Part shown: piece by piece, positions 34,637 through 44,667 of the stretch
How positions within the stretch are numbered: position 1 is the stretch's first letter
Layout: the number at the start of each line of letters is the position of its first letter
Assembly (NCBI GenBank): GCA_025656455.1
Contig: JAHXHS010000003.1
Span: 1-64,000 of the forward strand
Source of the DNA: Candidatus Thiodiazotropha sp. (ex Epidulcina cf. delphinae)
GTDB taxonomy: Bacteria; Pseudomonadota; Gammaproteobacteria; Chromatiales; Chromatiaceae
Length of the DNA stretch: 64,000 nt
Direction of reading: 5' to 3'
Translations under genes and position numbers: made by a program
The notes under the pieces: generated by a model
Databases searched by the model: none
What the model was told of the DNA's origin: nothing
The model's input: the letters and a program-made list of their open reading frames with translations, nothing else

Positions 34637-35995
34637 ATGGAGATAGTGACCGGTCTCGTCAATGGTTTGAATGGTATCGTCTGGGGCCCTCTGATGCTGG
34701 CGCTGATACTGGGCACCGGCCTGTTTCTCATGCTTGGGCTGAAACTGATGCCCCTGGCCAGGTTGGGATACGGCTTTAGCATGCTATGGCGCGGCCGCCA
34801 GGGACTGGGCGAGGGTGAGATCAGCCCTTTCAACGCCCTGATGACTTCGCTTTCGGCTACCATCGGTACCGGCAATATCGCCGGTGTGGCCACGGCGATA
34901 GCCCTGGGAGGGCCGGGCGCCCTGTTCTGGATGTGGTGCACGGCCCTGGTCGGGATGGCGACCAAGTATGCCGAGGCGGTATTGGCGGTCCGCTACCGTG
35001 AAGTGGATGAGAACGGCAACCATGTCGGGGGCCCGATGTATTATATCAAGAACGGACTCGGCAGCCGTTGGCGATGGCTGGGGACCCTGTTTGCCATCTT
35101 TGGCGCCCTGGCCGGTTTTGGCATCGGCAATACCGTACAGGCCAATTCGGTGGCCCAGGCCTTGCTGGAAAACAGCAATCTGGGTATAGCACCGGCTATT
35201 ACGGGCGGGGTGATGGCCGTGCTGGCTGCGCTGGTGCTGATCGGGGGTATCCGGCGTATTGCCGAGGTGGCTGGTATGCTGGTTCCCTTCATGGCCATCG
35301 CCTATCTTCTCGGCGGTTTGGTGGTATTGATTCTGAATCTCGGAGCAATACCTGGGGCGGTGGTGCAGATTGTCGAGCACGCTTTCACCCCCACGGCGGC
35401 GACAGGCGGTTTTGCCGGTGCGGCAGTCTGGGCGGCGATCCGTTTCGGTGTCGCTCGCGGGGTCTTTTCCAACGAGGCGGGCCTCGGCAGTGCGCCGATC
35501 GCCCATGCCGCGGCAGCCACCGACAATCCGGTGCGCCAAGGTACTGTCGCCATGCTTGGCACCTTCATCGATACCCTGATCGTCTGCTCTGTCACCGGAT
35601 TGGCAATCGTGGTGACAGGCGCCTGGACCAGCGGTGAGACAGGGGCGGCCCTCTCCTCCATGGCCTTCGAATTGGCCCTGCCGGGTGTCGGTGGTTATAT
35701 CGTCAGCATTGGCCTGGCGGTTTTTGCCTTTACCACTATCCTGGGGTGGAGCGTCTACAGCGAGCGGTGTATCGAGTATCTGTTTGGTGTCAAGGCGATT
35801 ACCCCTTTCCGCAGCCTGTGGGTATTGATGATTCCCGTGGGGGCCTTGGCCCAGGATCATCTCGGCTTTGTCTGGTTGGTGGCCGATACCCTGAATGCAC
35901 TGATGGCGATCCCGAATCTGGCGGCGTTGCTGATGCTCAGTCCGGTGGTGTTCAAATTGACCCGGGACTATTTCGCCGAGTCGAAGATCTCGTAG
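34637..35995 (+). CDS. Alanine/glycine:cation symporter (AGCS family)
   Basis: A 452-residue sodium-coupled amino-acid symporter with about 11 helices. Family signatures: ALMTSLSATIGTGNIAGVAT, GGPGALFWMW, GGPMYYIKNGLG and FSNEAGLGSAPIAHAAA. It likely imports alanine or glycine. The gene stands alone, with a hairpin element just upstream. Confidence 0.94.
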   Translation: MEIVTGLVNGLNGIVWGPLMLALILGTGLFLMLGLKLMPLARLGYGFSMLWRGRQGLGEGEISPFNALMTSLSATIGTGNIAGVATAIALGGPGALFWMWCTALVGMATKYAEAVLAVRYREVDENGNHVGGPMYYIKNGLGSRWRWLGTLFAIFGALAGFGIGNTVQANSVAQALLENSNLGIAPAITGGVMAVLAALVLIGGIRRIAEVAGMLVPFMAIAYLLGGLVVLILNLGAIPGAVVQIVEHAFTPTAATGGFAGAAVWAAIRFGVARGVFSNEAGLGSAPIAHAAAATDNPVRQGTVAMLGTFIDTLIVCSVTGLAIVVTGAWTSGETGAALSSMAFELALPGVGGYIVSIGLAVFAFTTILGWSVYSERCIEYLFGVKAITPFRSLWVLMIPVGALAQDHLGFVWLVADTLNALMAIPNLAALLMLSPVVFKLTRDYFAESKIS

Positions 35996-36106
35996 ATCTT
36001 TTTCGACCACTTGGAGCAGGGCGACAAAAGGCGCTATTTTTGCCGCAGCCCTAAATTGTAAAAGTATTTGATATTTTGCATAGAATTACCGGGGAGGTCA
36101 GGTGAA

Positions 36107-36484
36107 TTATGCTGCCTGAGTATCCTCAACTTCAGCGAAGTGTTGTTCAAGGAAACGGAGAATCTCATCCGACTCATACAGCCATTCCACCCGGTCATCG
36201 TGGCGGATCTTCAGGCAAGGAGTTTGCAGCTTGCCGCCCTCCCTGCGCAGCTCATCCGCCCAGTTGTCCCAACGAAAGACGTTGCGGCGCTCAATGCGTA
36301 GATTCAATCGCCGGATGCCCCGGCTCACTTTGAGGCAGTAGGGGCAGAGAGGAAAGTGATAGAGCGCCAGCCGGCTTGTCTCTTGGTTTACCTGTCGCTG
36401 CCGCTCAGGAGTGCGTCTTACCGGTAGGGTGATGAGTCCGAATAGTCTAAAGGACACTACACTAGACACTCTGCTTTGAACCAC
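36107..36484 (-). CDS. Glutaredoxin-like / GST N-terminal-domain protein
   Basis: A thioredoxin-fold protein with the redox motif CPYC at residues 47-50 (LALYHFPLCPYCLKVSRGI) and a cis-proline context in KLQTPCLKI. The N-terminal 35 residues are atypical and overlap bolA, so the true start may be later. The ending FLEQHFA is typical. Adjacent BolA and glutaredoxin genes are a recurring pair that handles Fe-S clusters. Confidence 0.85.
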   Translation of the reverse strand: MVQSRVSSVVSFRLFGLITLPVRRTPERQRQVNQETSRLALYHFPLCPYCLKVSRGIRRLNLRIERRNVFRWDNWADELRREGGKLQTPCLKIRHDDRVEWLYESDEILRFLEQHFAEVEDTQAA

Positions 36485-36785
36485 CGAGACACTCGGGTGA
36501 ATCGGGGACGGTGCCGCCCCGATTGAACCAATCCTCCGGGGTCAGGGTATGCAGGGCCAGGCCATGGACGTCGCCCTGTAACTCCTCGGTCAGCACCTTG
36601 TTGACCTGCCGGTGGCGGTTGATCAATGTCTCACCCTGAAAGGCATCACTGACCAGTACCACCTTGAAATGGGATTCCGCACCCTCCGGCACGCTGTGCA
36701 TGTGGCTTTCGTCGATGACCTCCAGATGCAATGGAGAGAAGGTCGACTGCAGCTTTTGGCGGATGATTTGCTGAGTGGTTGTCAT
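36462..36785 (-). CDS. BolA-family protein
   Basis: 107 residues with the BolA pattern: ..LQSTFSPLHLEVIDESHMHS, ESHFKVVLVSDAFQGETLIN and RHRQVNKVLTEELQGDVHGL. BolA proteins bind monothiol glutaredoxins and [2Fe-2S] clusters; the overlapping downstream glutaredoxin-like gene fits. It has a longer C-terminal tail than usual. Confidence 0.92.
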   Translation of the reverse strand: MTTTQQIIRQKLQSTFSPLHLEVIDESHMHSVPEGAESHFKVVLVSDAFQGETLINRHRQVNKVLTEELQGDVHGLALHTLTPEDWFNRGGTVPDSPECLGGSKQSV

Positions 36786-36959
36786 ATCGGCACCTGTTTC
36801 TCGCTCGCGGCAGGACGGGGTTCGGCGCAGCCTGTTCCGGCAGGCCTTCCCTTGACACCGTCGCCCAATGGCTCATTTCCATCTTCAGTCCGCTTATCCT
36901 CTCGAAAAAAGAGAGACCAAACAACTGAAAAATGTAAGTAATAGGACTCGTATATCGTC

Positions 36960-37640
36960 TCAGAGGTTCAGGATTTCACGGACAAACGGTATGGTCAGAC
37001 GGCGTTGTGCGGCCAGGGAGGCCTGATCCAGCCGGTCTAGGAGCAGGGTCAGAAAATGGATATCCCTGGGGGTCCTCTGCAATAGAAAAGCGGCGGTCTC
37101 CACGCTCATGGACATGCCGCGTCGCTTGGCGCTGCTGATCAGCAGCTCAAGGCGTTCCTCGTCATTCAGCGCAATCAGGTGGTAGCAGGGCCCCCAGGTC
37201 AGTCTGGAGGCGAGATCGGGAAGCTTGAGCGAGAGCTGAGCCGGGGGACGGTCGCACGCCACCACTAGCTGTGCGCCCTTCTGACTTAGCTGATTGAAGA
37301 GGTTGAATACCGCCAGCTCCCATGCTGGATCGCCTGCCAGCACTTCCAAGTCGTCGAGGCAGACCTTGGAGAAGGCCTCTAGTCCCTCCAGCATGGCAGG
37401 CTCCAGGCCATGCTCCGATTTGAATGGCAGATAGGCAGGTCGTGCGCCTTCGGCCTGTGCCTGATGGCAGCTTGCCTGCAACAGATGGCTCTTGCCGGTG
37501 CCCGATTCGCCCCAGAGGTAGATGAAGGGGTCGAGATGGCTGCGTAGCCGGGATATCGCCTCGCCATTGCGCCCGATGATGAAACCGGCGAAATCGACGC
37601 TGGGTCTGATACTGAGGCCGAGTGGCAACTGGGTCGACAT
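36960..37640 (-). CDS. hda: DnaA regulatory inactivator Hda
   Basis: A 226-residue AAA+ DnaA-like ATPase. The N-terminal clamp-binding QLPLGL, Walker A WGESGTGKSHLLQA, Walker B VCLDDLEVL and the sensor region RLTWGPCYHLIAL are present. Hda with the beta clamp stimulates DnaA-ATP hydrolysis after initiation. It follows wrbA by 11 bp. Confidence 0.95.
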   Translation of the reverse strand: MSTQLPLGLSIRPSVDFAGFIIGRNGEAISRLRSHLDPFIYLWGESGTGKSHLLQASCHQAQAEGARPAYLPFKSEHGLEPAMLEGLEAFSKVCLDDLEVLAGDPAWELAVFNLFNQLSQKGAQLVVACDRPPAQLSLKLPDLASRLTWGPCYHLIALNDEERLELLISSAKRRGMSMSVETAAFLLQRTPRDIHFLTLLLDRLDQASLAAQRRLTIPFVREILNL

Positions 37641-37651
37641 GGGGCGGATGC

Positions 37652-38272
<621 letters not shown>

Positions 38273-38382
38273 TTATGTGATTATTAACCCGGCACTAGGC
38301 CATGTTCAGCCGTCGTGCGTCGCGCTAAAAATAGCGATCTTCGGTTTTTGATTGGCGCATCTTAATAAGGACTGAAAGAGAG

Positions 38383-38730
38383 CTACAGGATCTCCGCTAC
38401 CTTTTCGGGAGGCCGGCCGATCATTGCTTTGCCATTGTTGATCACAATCGGGCGTTCAATCAATTTAGGGTGGGCGATCATGGCTTCGATCAGCTGCTCC
38501 CGGCCAAGTGCCGGGTCGTCCAACCGATGCGCCTGGTACTCCTTTTCCTTTTTTCGCATCAGATCCCTGGGCTCCAGTCCCAGCAGATCCAGGATATGGG
38601 TTAAGGTTGCTTTGTCCGGCGGGGTTTTCAGATACTCCACCACTTTGGGGGCGATGCCTCTGTCCTGGAGAAGCTGCAGGGCCTGTCTTGATTTGCTGCA
38701 GCGTGGGTTGTGATAGATCTCAACGCTCAT
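38383..38730 (-). CDS. arsC: Arsenate reductase, glutaredoxin-dependent (ArsC/YffB family)
   Basis: 115 residues, with the nucleophile C11 in HNPRCSKSRQAL, the QAHRLDDPALG region and the arginine-containing RPIVINNGKAMIGRP. This family reduces arsenate with glutathione/glutaredoxin. No arsR or arsB gene is adjacent, so a housekeeping role is also possible. Confidence 0.9.
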   Translation of the reverse strand: MSVEIYHNPRCSKSRQALQLLQDRGIAPKVVEYLKTPPDKATLTHILDLLGLEPRDLMRKKEKEYQAHRLDDPALGREQLIEAMIAHPKLIERPIVINNGKAMIGRPPEKVAEIL

Positions 38731-38991
38731 GGTTTATTGCCTCAACAGTGATTTGCGGCCATTGTATCCATCCGGGCGAGTGCCCTCCAGACGGTTCTTT
38801 CCCGGATCAACTGGGTAACAGGATAGCGCATGAGTAAGCCGCCAATCACCGCAAAGAATCATGAATTTTCCATGATTCGGGTTAATATTTTCCATGGACT
38901 ACCATTTCAGGCAAGCTGATCGATAGTAAACAGGCTGAACACGGCATATTGGGTTGCCGGGTCAATAATAGTGATTGCATGGAGTTCACTG

Positions 38992-40224
38992 ATGAACCAG
39001 TCGGCTGCTATCCAGACCATTCTCTCCCCCCTGCGGCACATCCGCTCCTTCATGCGGCTGCTGATACACCATTTCATGAAAGACGGCGGGGTGCAGCATG
39101 TGGCGGCGCTGACCTACACCACATTGCTCTCTCTGGTGCCGTTGATAACCGTCATGCTGGCCCTGTTCTCGGTATTTCCCGCCTCCGAACGGATGTCTGG
39201 GCAGATCGAAAACTTTCTGTTTGAAAATTTTGTGCCGGCTGCCGGTGAGGCGGTGCAGGAGCATTTGAGGAATTTCAGCCGCAAGGCGGCGCAACTGACC
39301 GGGGTGGGATTTCTATTTCTGATCCTGGTGGCGTTGCTGCTGATGAGCAATATCGACAAGGCCTTCAACACCATCTGGCACGTCAGGCGCAAGCGTGCGC
39401 CGCTTGCCAAGTTCACCGTCTACTGGGCCATTCTGTCCCTTGGCCCGATCTTGATCGCAATGAGTGTGGGGGCCACCTCCTATCTCGTTTCAATGCCGTT
39501 TTTTGATGATGCCCAGGCTGTGGTGATGGTGCGTTCACGATTGCTCGGGATGATGCCGGTAATGATCTCGGTCCTGGCCTTCACCCTGTTGTATGCCCTG
39601 GTGCCGAACCGCTCGGTTCCGCTGCGTCATGCCCTGGCCGGAGGCGTGGTCGCGGCCCTGTTGTTTGAGATCTCCAAGCGGGGCTTTGCCCTCTATGTCA
39701 CCACCTTTCCAACCTATGAGGCGATCTACGGGGCCTTGGCGGTGGTCCCTATCTTTCTGATCTGGATCTATCTCTCCTGGCTGGTGACCCTGCTCGGCGC
39801 GGAGTTTACCTACTGTCTCGGTATCTACCGGGAAGATTGGCGGGAGAGCCTGCTGCCGCGGGGAGGCGGGCTCCTGCTGGCCATGAAGCTGTTGCAGCGG
39901 CTGCGTGAGTCGCAGCGCCGGGGGGACTCCCTCTCGACCCGGCGGTTGCAGGATGAGGTGGATGGGGTCGCCGAAGAGCAATTGGAGGAAGCATTGATGC
40001 GGTTGCAACAGGCAGGTCTGGTATTGCGGACCGAGGAGAAGGGTTGGGCGCTGGCCCGTGATTTACGTGAAGTCATGTTCACGGATCTCTACCGCTCCGA
40101 TGCCTATGTGCTGCCTGATAAGCAACAGGTTGAAAGGGGTTCCGATGCCCTGCGTCGCCTGATTGAGAAACTGAATGACGATATGCGCCAGATCATGGAT
40201 CGTTCGCTGGAAGAGTTGTTGTGA
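38992..40224 (+). CDS. YihY/BrkB-family membrane protein
   Basis: ATG 38992 with GGAG 8 nt upstream gives 410 residues. About six helices follow, with family segments ALTYTTLLSLVPLITVMLAL, LLLMSNIDKAFNTIWHVRRK and YALVPNRSVPLRHALAGG. The C-terminal 120 residues are a soluble winged-helix-like extension (RLRESQRRGDSLSTRRLQDE). The family was once called RNase BN; its function is unsettled. Confidence 0.92.
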   Translation: MNQSAAIQTILSPLRHIRSFMRLLIHHFMKDGGVQHVAALTYTTLLSLVPLITVMLALFSVFPASERMSGQIENFLFENFVPAAGEAVQEHLRNFSRKAAQLTGVGFLFLILVALLLMSNIDKAFNTIWHVRRKRAPLAKFTVYWAILSLGPILIAMSVGATSYLVSMPFFDDAQAVVMVRSRLLGMMPVMISVLAFTLLYALVPNRSVPLRHALAGGVVAALLFEISKRGFALYVTTFPTYEAIYGALAVVPIFLIWIYLSWLVTLLGAEFTYCLGIYREDWRESLLPRGGGLLLAMKLLQRLRESQRRGDSLSTRRLQDEVDGVAEEQLEEALMRLQQAGLVLRTEEKGWALARDLREVMFTDLYRSDAYVLPDKQQVERGSDALRRLIEKLNDDMRQIMDRSLEELL

Positions 40225-40269
40225 TGAGCAGGCCCTGATTCAGGGGAAGCGCATTGGGTCCGGGTCGTT

Positions 40270-41889
40270 TCAGACGCCTTTGATCCGATAGCGTTCGAAC
40301 CTGGCCGTGGTCTCGAGAAGTTGTAAGGGGATGACACTGGGTGCGGGGATCATCTCTTCCACCCGGTACTCCTGCCCGATGACGAAGAAGTGTTTCGGCA
40401 CGATCAGGGAGCTGCGATGGGTATGCCCCTGATCGATGAAGATGCCGGGACGATCCACCGTCTCCTCTTCACTCTGTTGCTGATTCATGGAGCGCAGGAT
40501 GATCGGTTCGATTTTTCCGAGAATGAACTGCAAGCCGATCTCGAGCTGGTCGTTCCGGCAGTTCAAGGCGCGTTTCACTATCCCGATCTTCCAATCGTTT
40601 CCCTCTCGCTTACGATGGTTGGAGATCAGCACGACCTCGCCGACCAGCGGCAGCTTGGTGCTCTGTTTCGCTATCCGCAACGCAACCCCGGAGCGGCTCT
40701 GATTGCTGCGCTGGCCGGTCAGTTGGCTGGTTGTGTCGTTGTCCCCCACATTGTGAATCCCGGCCGGCTGGGACATGGTGATCTCCTGCTCCTGCTCCTG
40801 GTGTTCCGGGGTAATCTGCTCGCCCATCAGGTAGCTGTGGACATGCTTGATTCCGACCCACAACATGACTTGGCCAGAGGTGTTGTGGCGCTCGCTGTCA
40901 CGCTTCAGGCGGATATGCCAGGTCCTCAGCATGCGCGCCAGCAGATTGGTGGCCTCCTGAGTCGTCAGTCCGGCGATTTGATCCGGTTTTCTCTCCTCAG
41001 CGCGCTCCATGCGTCTGAGCTGATGGTGCAGCCGCTGGCTCACGGGGTTGAGATCGAACAGGGTAAAGCGGGGTTGCGCCAGGTTGTCGCGGCAATCCGG
41101 GTCATAGAGGTACGGCGGCACTTCGCCCAAGCGGTCGATGACATAGTGTCCGGTGGGTTCTGTGTTGGCGATCGGCGGTACGAGACGGACTTCCCCGGCA
41201 AGGGTATTGAGATAGTCGAAACAGAGTCTCGGCTCACCCTCCTGCAGATGGCAGGGATCGAGGAGGGTCAGTAACATGAAACGATTGAACTGGTGTTCGA
41301 TGGTGGCCTGTTCAGGGTCGGGCTGATCAGGGTCGTCGATTTGATTGAGGTGCAGTTTCTGTTCTTCGGCATAGGTCCTCAGTCGGGATATTTCACGATA
41401 GGCGGTTATCGACCGGCAGTCGAAATCCTCACAGGCCAGGAGGAATTCAAGCAAGAAATACTTGAGAGCATAGTAGATGGCGCGGTTTAGCCGCTCCAGA
41501 TTCTTCCGGTTGGGCTTGTTGCCGATGCACTCATTCGCGATGTGACAGTAGCCGTAGGCCATCTCTGTCATGACTCTACGGATCAGCGATATCGGTGCCT
41601 GTCCCTTGCGTTGGGCAAGTCCGTGGGAGAGTCGGATCGAAGGCGTGGAGTAGATCTCCATCAACGCTTCGCGTTTCTTTACCTGGCCTGGAAACCGGTT
41701 CAGGCGGCCCAGGCTGGTGATCACGGATTCAGCAAGCTGCTGTTGATTGGCGAACGGCAGCGCCGTGGCCCACTGGCGGAGCTGTTCAGGGTCGGTTTCG
41801 ACCAGGGGGTTTTCGAAGGGGTCGGCCTGGGGCACGAAAAATACTGCTTGCTGCGCCGATGTGCTTCGATGGGAGAAAAAATCAAACAT
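40270..41889 (-). CDS. Protein with C-terminal PilZ-like domain (539 aa)
   Basis: The N-terminal 360 residues are helical and unrecognised. Near residue 390 NQSRSGVALRI matches the [D/N]xSxxG half of the PilZ c-di-GMP-binding motif, followed by PilZ-like strands (GEVVLISNHRKREGNDWKIG, QLEIGLQFILG). The preceding RxxxR half is not clearly identified, so c-di-GMP binding is possible but unproven. It may link to c-di-GMP signalling of the GGDEF/EAL protein at 60218, but they are far apart. Confidence 0.65.
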   Translation of the reverse strand: MFDFFSHRSTSAQQAVFFVPQADPFENPLVETDPEQLRQWATALPFANQQQLAESVITSLGRLNRFPGQVKKREALMEIYSTPSIRLSHGLAQRKGQAPISLIRRVMTEMAYGYCHIANECIGNKPNRKNLERLNRAIYYALKYFLLEFLLACEDFDCRSITAYREISRLRTYAEEQKLHLNQIDDPDQPDPEQATIEHQFNRFMLLTLLDPCHLQEGEPRLCFDYLNTLAGEVRLVPPIANTEPTGHYVIDRLGEVPPYLYDPDCRDNLAQPRFTLFDLNPVSQRLHHQLRRMERAEERKPDQIAGLTTQEATNLLARMLRTWHIRLKRDSERHNTSGQVMLWVGIKHVHSYLMGEQITPEHQEQEQEITMSQPAGIHNVGDNDTTSQLTGQRSNQSRSGVALRIAKQSTKLPLVGEVVLISNHRKREGNDWKIGIVKRALNCRNDQLEIGLQFILGKIEPIILRSMNQQQSEEETVDRPGIFIDQGHTHRSSLIVPKHFFVIGQEYRVEEMIPAPSVIPLQLLETTARFERYRIKGV

Positions 41890-41933
41890 GGCAATGTGGC
41901 ATTTAATTCCTTGGCTTCATTGTCCAGCTACTA

Positions 41934-42075
41934 AGTGCCCGTCCGGAAAGAAAAACTCTCGCAAAGACGCCAAGATCGCAAAATTATAACTTATTGTTTT
42001 TTTATTGTATTTATTTTTTCCTTGGCGATCTTTGCGTCTTTGCGAGAGAAACTGTCTTGTTTCTGGACGGACACT
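41934..42075. mobile_element. 142-bp MITE with AGTGYCCGTCC ends
   Basis: Imperfect inverted ends AGTGCCCGTCC and AGTGTCCGTCC frame a palindromic AT-rich core with 'ctcgcaaagacgc' arms. The same element occurs at 46597-47093, there split by another insertion. Flanks TACTA/AACTA give an imperfect 5-bp duplication. The remaining gap to 42290 holds no gene I can support. Confidence 0.85.
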
Positions 42076-42289
42076 AACTATAGCATCCGCGAGATCTAGG
42101 CAGAATAGCGCTTTTCGCCAGACATATCTGATCCCTGAGCCGCATGCGGCGCGTCAATATCGACGCTTATAAGGTTTACCTGAATTGCACTGATCGGAAT
42201 TTAGCCCGAGAATATGGGTCTGATAGGACTGTTGACCGGTCCGGTAAACAGGTCTGGCTCTTAATTCAGATATATCACGGGAGAGAAAT

Positions 42290-42772
42290 ATGCCCCATCC
42301 TAGTCCGCTGCGATGCGCCATTTTGATCTGTGCGCTGTCATTTCTTTCAAACGCCGCAGTGGCTGAACAGGTGGATTTTGAATTACCGGGGCTTGACGGT
42401 AAAAACTATCGACTATCGGACTACCGGGGAAAGTGGGTGCTGGTCAACTATTGGGCGACCTGGTGCCCGCCCTGTCTGGAAGAGTTGCCTGAACTGGAGG
42501 TCTTTCACAACACCCACAAGGACAAGGATGCGGTGGTATTGGGTGTCGCCATGGAGCGCATCGATCCACCTCGTCTCAAGACCTTCGTCGATGAGCAGTT
42601 TCTCAGCTATCCGATTTTACTGACCAAGCCGGCTGCCCGCACCGAACTGGGTAGAGTGCCTGGGTTGCCAACCTCATTCCTGGTCAATCCAGAAGGGAAG
42701 TTGGTCGCCCGTCAGGTGGGTCCGCTGACCCTGGACGATCTGGAGGCATTCATTGAGGGCAAGGTCCAATGA
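42290..42772 (+). CDS. TlpA/ResA-like periplasmic thiol-disulfide protein
   Basis: 160 residues with a signal peptide (LICALSFLSNAAVA) and a thioredoxin fold carrying the WCPPC motif (C59, C62 in YWATWCPPCLEELPEL). The cis-proline is in GLPTSFLVNPEGKLV. It would reduce or oxidise periplasmic cysteines. It begins a four-gene set ending in a TolC and an HlyD protein; the next gene starts 10 nt after its stop. Confidence 0.92.
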   Translation: MPHPSPLRCAILICALSFLSNAAVAEQVDFELPGLDGKNYRLSDYRGKWVLVNYWATWCPPCLEELPELEVFHNTHKDKDAVVLGVAMERIDPPRLKTFVDEQFLSYPILLTKPAARTELGRVPGLPTSFLVNPEGKLVARQVGPLTLDDLEAFIEGKVQ

Positions 42773-42782
42773 GGAGAAAGCG

Positions 42783-43316
42783 ATGCTGCGCATAGGATGC
42801 CTGTTTATTGCGCTGTCGGTGATGCTTGCGGATGTCGGGGCGACGACCCGTGATCCTGGCAGCCATTTCTTCGACCAGTCATTGGGGGATTTCAACGAGG
42901 AGCTGGAACTGGCCAGGGAACAGGGCAAAAAGGGTGTGCTGATCATGTTTGAGATGGATGAGTGCCCTTTCTGCCATCGCATGAAGACCCGGGTGCTGAA
43001 TCAAGTCGATGTGCAGGACTATTTCAAGCGATATTTCCTTATTTATTCAGTGGATATCGAGGGCGATGTGGAGATTGTCGATTTTCAGGGCCAGACCATG
43101 AAGGAGAAGGATTTCGCCTTCAGGCAGCATAAGGTTCGCGCCACACCGGTGTTCGGCTTTTTTGACCTCGAAGGCAAGATGGTCGCCCGTTTTACCGGGG
43201 CGACCAATGATGTCCATGAGTTCCTTTGGCTCGGCGAATTCGTGGTCGAGGGACACTACAAGTCGGGCAACTTTTCACGTTTCAAGCGAGCAAAAAGAAA
43301 GGAACTCCGCAAATAG
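42783..43316 (+). CDS. Periplasmic thioredoxin-fold protein (SoxW/DUF255-like)
   Basis: 177 residues from ATG 42783, with GGAG 7 nt upstream. A short signal peptide precedes a thioredoxin fold with the unusual redox motif CPFC (C61, C64 in MDECPFCHRMKTRVL). RATPVFGFFDLEGKMVAR carries the cis-proline. Related proteins work with sulfur or thiol oxidation systems. Its stop overlaps the GTG of the TolC gene (TAGTG). Confidence 0.85.
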   Translation: MLRIGCLFIALSVMLADVGATTRDPGSHFFDQSLGDFNEELELAREQGKKGVLIMFEMDECPFCHRMKTRVLNQVDVQDYFKRYFLIYSVDIEGDVEIVDFQGQTMKEKDFAFRQHKVRATPVFGFFDLEGKMVARFTGATNDVHEFLWLGEFVVEGHYKSGNFSRFKRAKRKELRK

Positions 43317-44617
43317 TGAGCAGGTTTCCCCGTTTGTCGGCCGCCGCTGGCGGCTGTCTGTTCCTGACACTCGGGCTGGGCGTTTGTTGGCCGGTTTTTT
43401 CCCTGGAGCCGCTGCCTTCGCCGCTGACCTTACAATATGCGCTGGTATTGGCGGAGGATCTCCATCCCGAGCGGGTGTTGGCGGACGCAGCATTGGCGCA
43501 GGCTCAGGCCCGTCGCCAACAGGTGGCGGCAAGGGAGGATGTGCGCGTCGATTTGACAGCGGAGCTGCGCGCCATCGAGCCCTCCGAGATCGCCGTCGAT
43601 CAAACACGCAACGATAGTCTCGCCCGGCTCAGTTTCAGCAAGCAGTTGTATGATTTCGGTCGCACCACCCATGCCGAGGAGGCCGCCGAGGCTGGACTGG
43701 AGTCCCGCCAGTGGCATTTGCTTGAGGTTCGGCAACAGCGCAGGTTGGATGTGATGGCGCGCTTCTTTGATGTCCTGTTGGCGGATTTGGAGTTTGCCAG
43801 GGACAACGAGGCCCTCTCCGTTGCCTTTATTCGCTTCGACAGGGCTAGCGCCAGGAATGAACTGGGCAAGGTTTCGGATATCGAGATGTTGGAGCTGGAG
43901 AGCCGCTACCAGCAGTCCCGGCGCCGGATGAATGCCAGCCGGAACAGGCAGCGCATCACCCGTTCGCAACTCGCCATCAGTCTCAGTCGTCCCCTGGATC
44001 TGCCGAGCGACCTGGCGATGCCGGTGTTTGAGACTTTGCGGGAGATAGAGGATATTGAGGTTTTGCTGGAGCGGGCCCTGCGGGACAACCCCCGACTCGG
44101 CGTCCTGCGCGCGGAACTGTTGGCGGCGCAAAGGCAGCTCCAGGCAAGCGAAGCGGAGGATAATCCAGTATTGCGTGCGGAGCTTGAAGCGGCTGCCTAC
44201 AGGCGTGAGTTGGGGGGGAGGAATCCGCTTGCGGCCGCCCTGGTGCTCGAATTGCCGCTCTATACCGGCAATCGGGTAGCGGCGGAGGTTGCCGAAGGCC
44301 GCGCCCTGATTCAACAGAAGCAGGCGGAACTGACCGCCTACGAATACGCATTGCGACAGCAATTGCTGGACCATTGGATGGAGTTGGACCGACTGCGGCT
44401 GCAGCGGGATGAGTTGCAGGTGACAGGGGATTATCGGGACCTCTATCTGGATCGCAGTCGTACACTCTATGAGATGGATATGGCGACCGATCTGGGCGAT
44501 TCCATGAGTCAGATCGCCGATATCCAGCTCGAACGAGCAAGGAACGCGTTTCAGATTCAGTTGGTCCATGCGCGTGTTCAGGCGCTCACAGGGGGCGGGG
44601 CAGGGGTAAGGAAATAG
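43316..44617 (+). CDS. TolC-family outer-membrane efflux protein
   Basis: GTG 43316 overlaps the previous stop and gives 433 residues with a signal peptide (GGCLFLTLGLGVCWPVFS). The long helical arms are typical: LLADLEFARDNEALSVAFIR and LEIRQ-like repeats, each half starting with Ala/Leu/Gln-rich helices. It would form an outer-membrane channel. The next gene encodes an HlyD-like adaptor, but no inner-membrane pump is found beside them. Confidence 0.9.
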   Translation: MSRFPRLSAAAGGCLFLTLGLGVCWPVFSLEPLPSPLTLQYALVLAEDLHPERVLADAALAQAQARRQQVAAREDVRVDLTAELRAIEPSEIAVDQTRNDSLARLSFSKQLYDFGRTTHAEEAAEAGLESRQWHLLEVRQQRRLDVMARFFDVLLADLEFARDNEALSVAFIRFDRASARNELGKVSDIEMLELESRYQQSRRRMNASRNRQRITRSQLAISLSRPLDLPSDLAMPVFETLREIEDIEVLLERALRDNPRLGVLRAELLAAQRQLQASEAEDNPVLRAELEAAAYRRELGGRNPLAAALVLELPLYTGNRVAAEVAEGRALIQQKQAELTAYEYALRQQLLDHWMELDRLRLQRDELQVTGDYRDLYLDRSRTLYEMDMATDLGDSMSQIADIQLERARNAFQIQLVHARVQALTGGGAGVRK

Positions 44618-44667
44618 TGTCCGTGCGGAATGCCGAGACTAATGATAGATTGCGTGGGAGGGGAGCG

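Noticed and set aside
34784-36010. Long minus-strand frame opposite the AGCS symporter
   Set aside because: The plus-strand frame is an unambiguous transporter; the antisense product is rich in His/Gln/Asp and matches nothing.
43430-44569. Long minus-strand frame opposite the TolC gene
   Set aside because: TolC family features are clear on the plus strand, and neighbouring genes are coupled to it.
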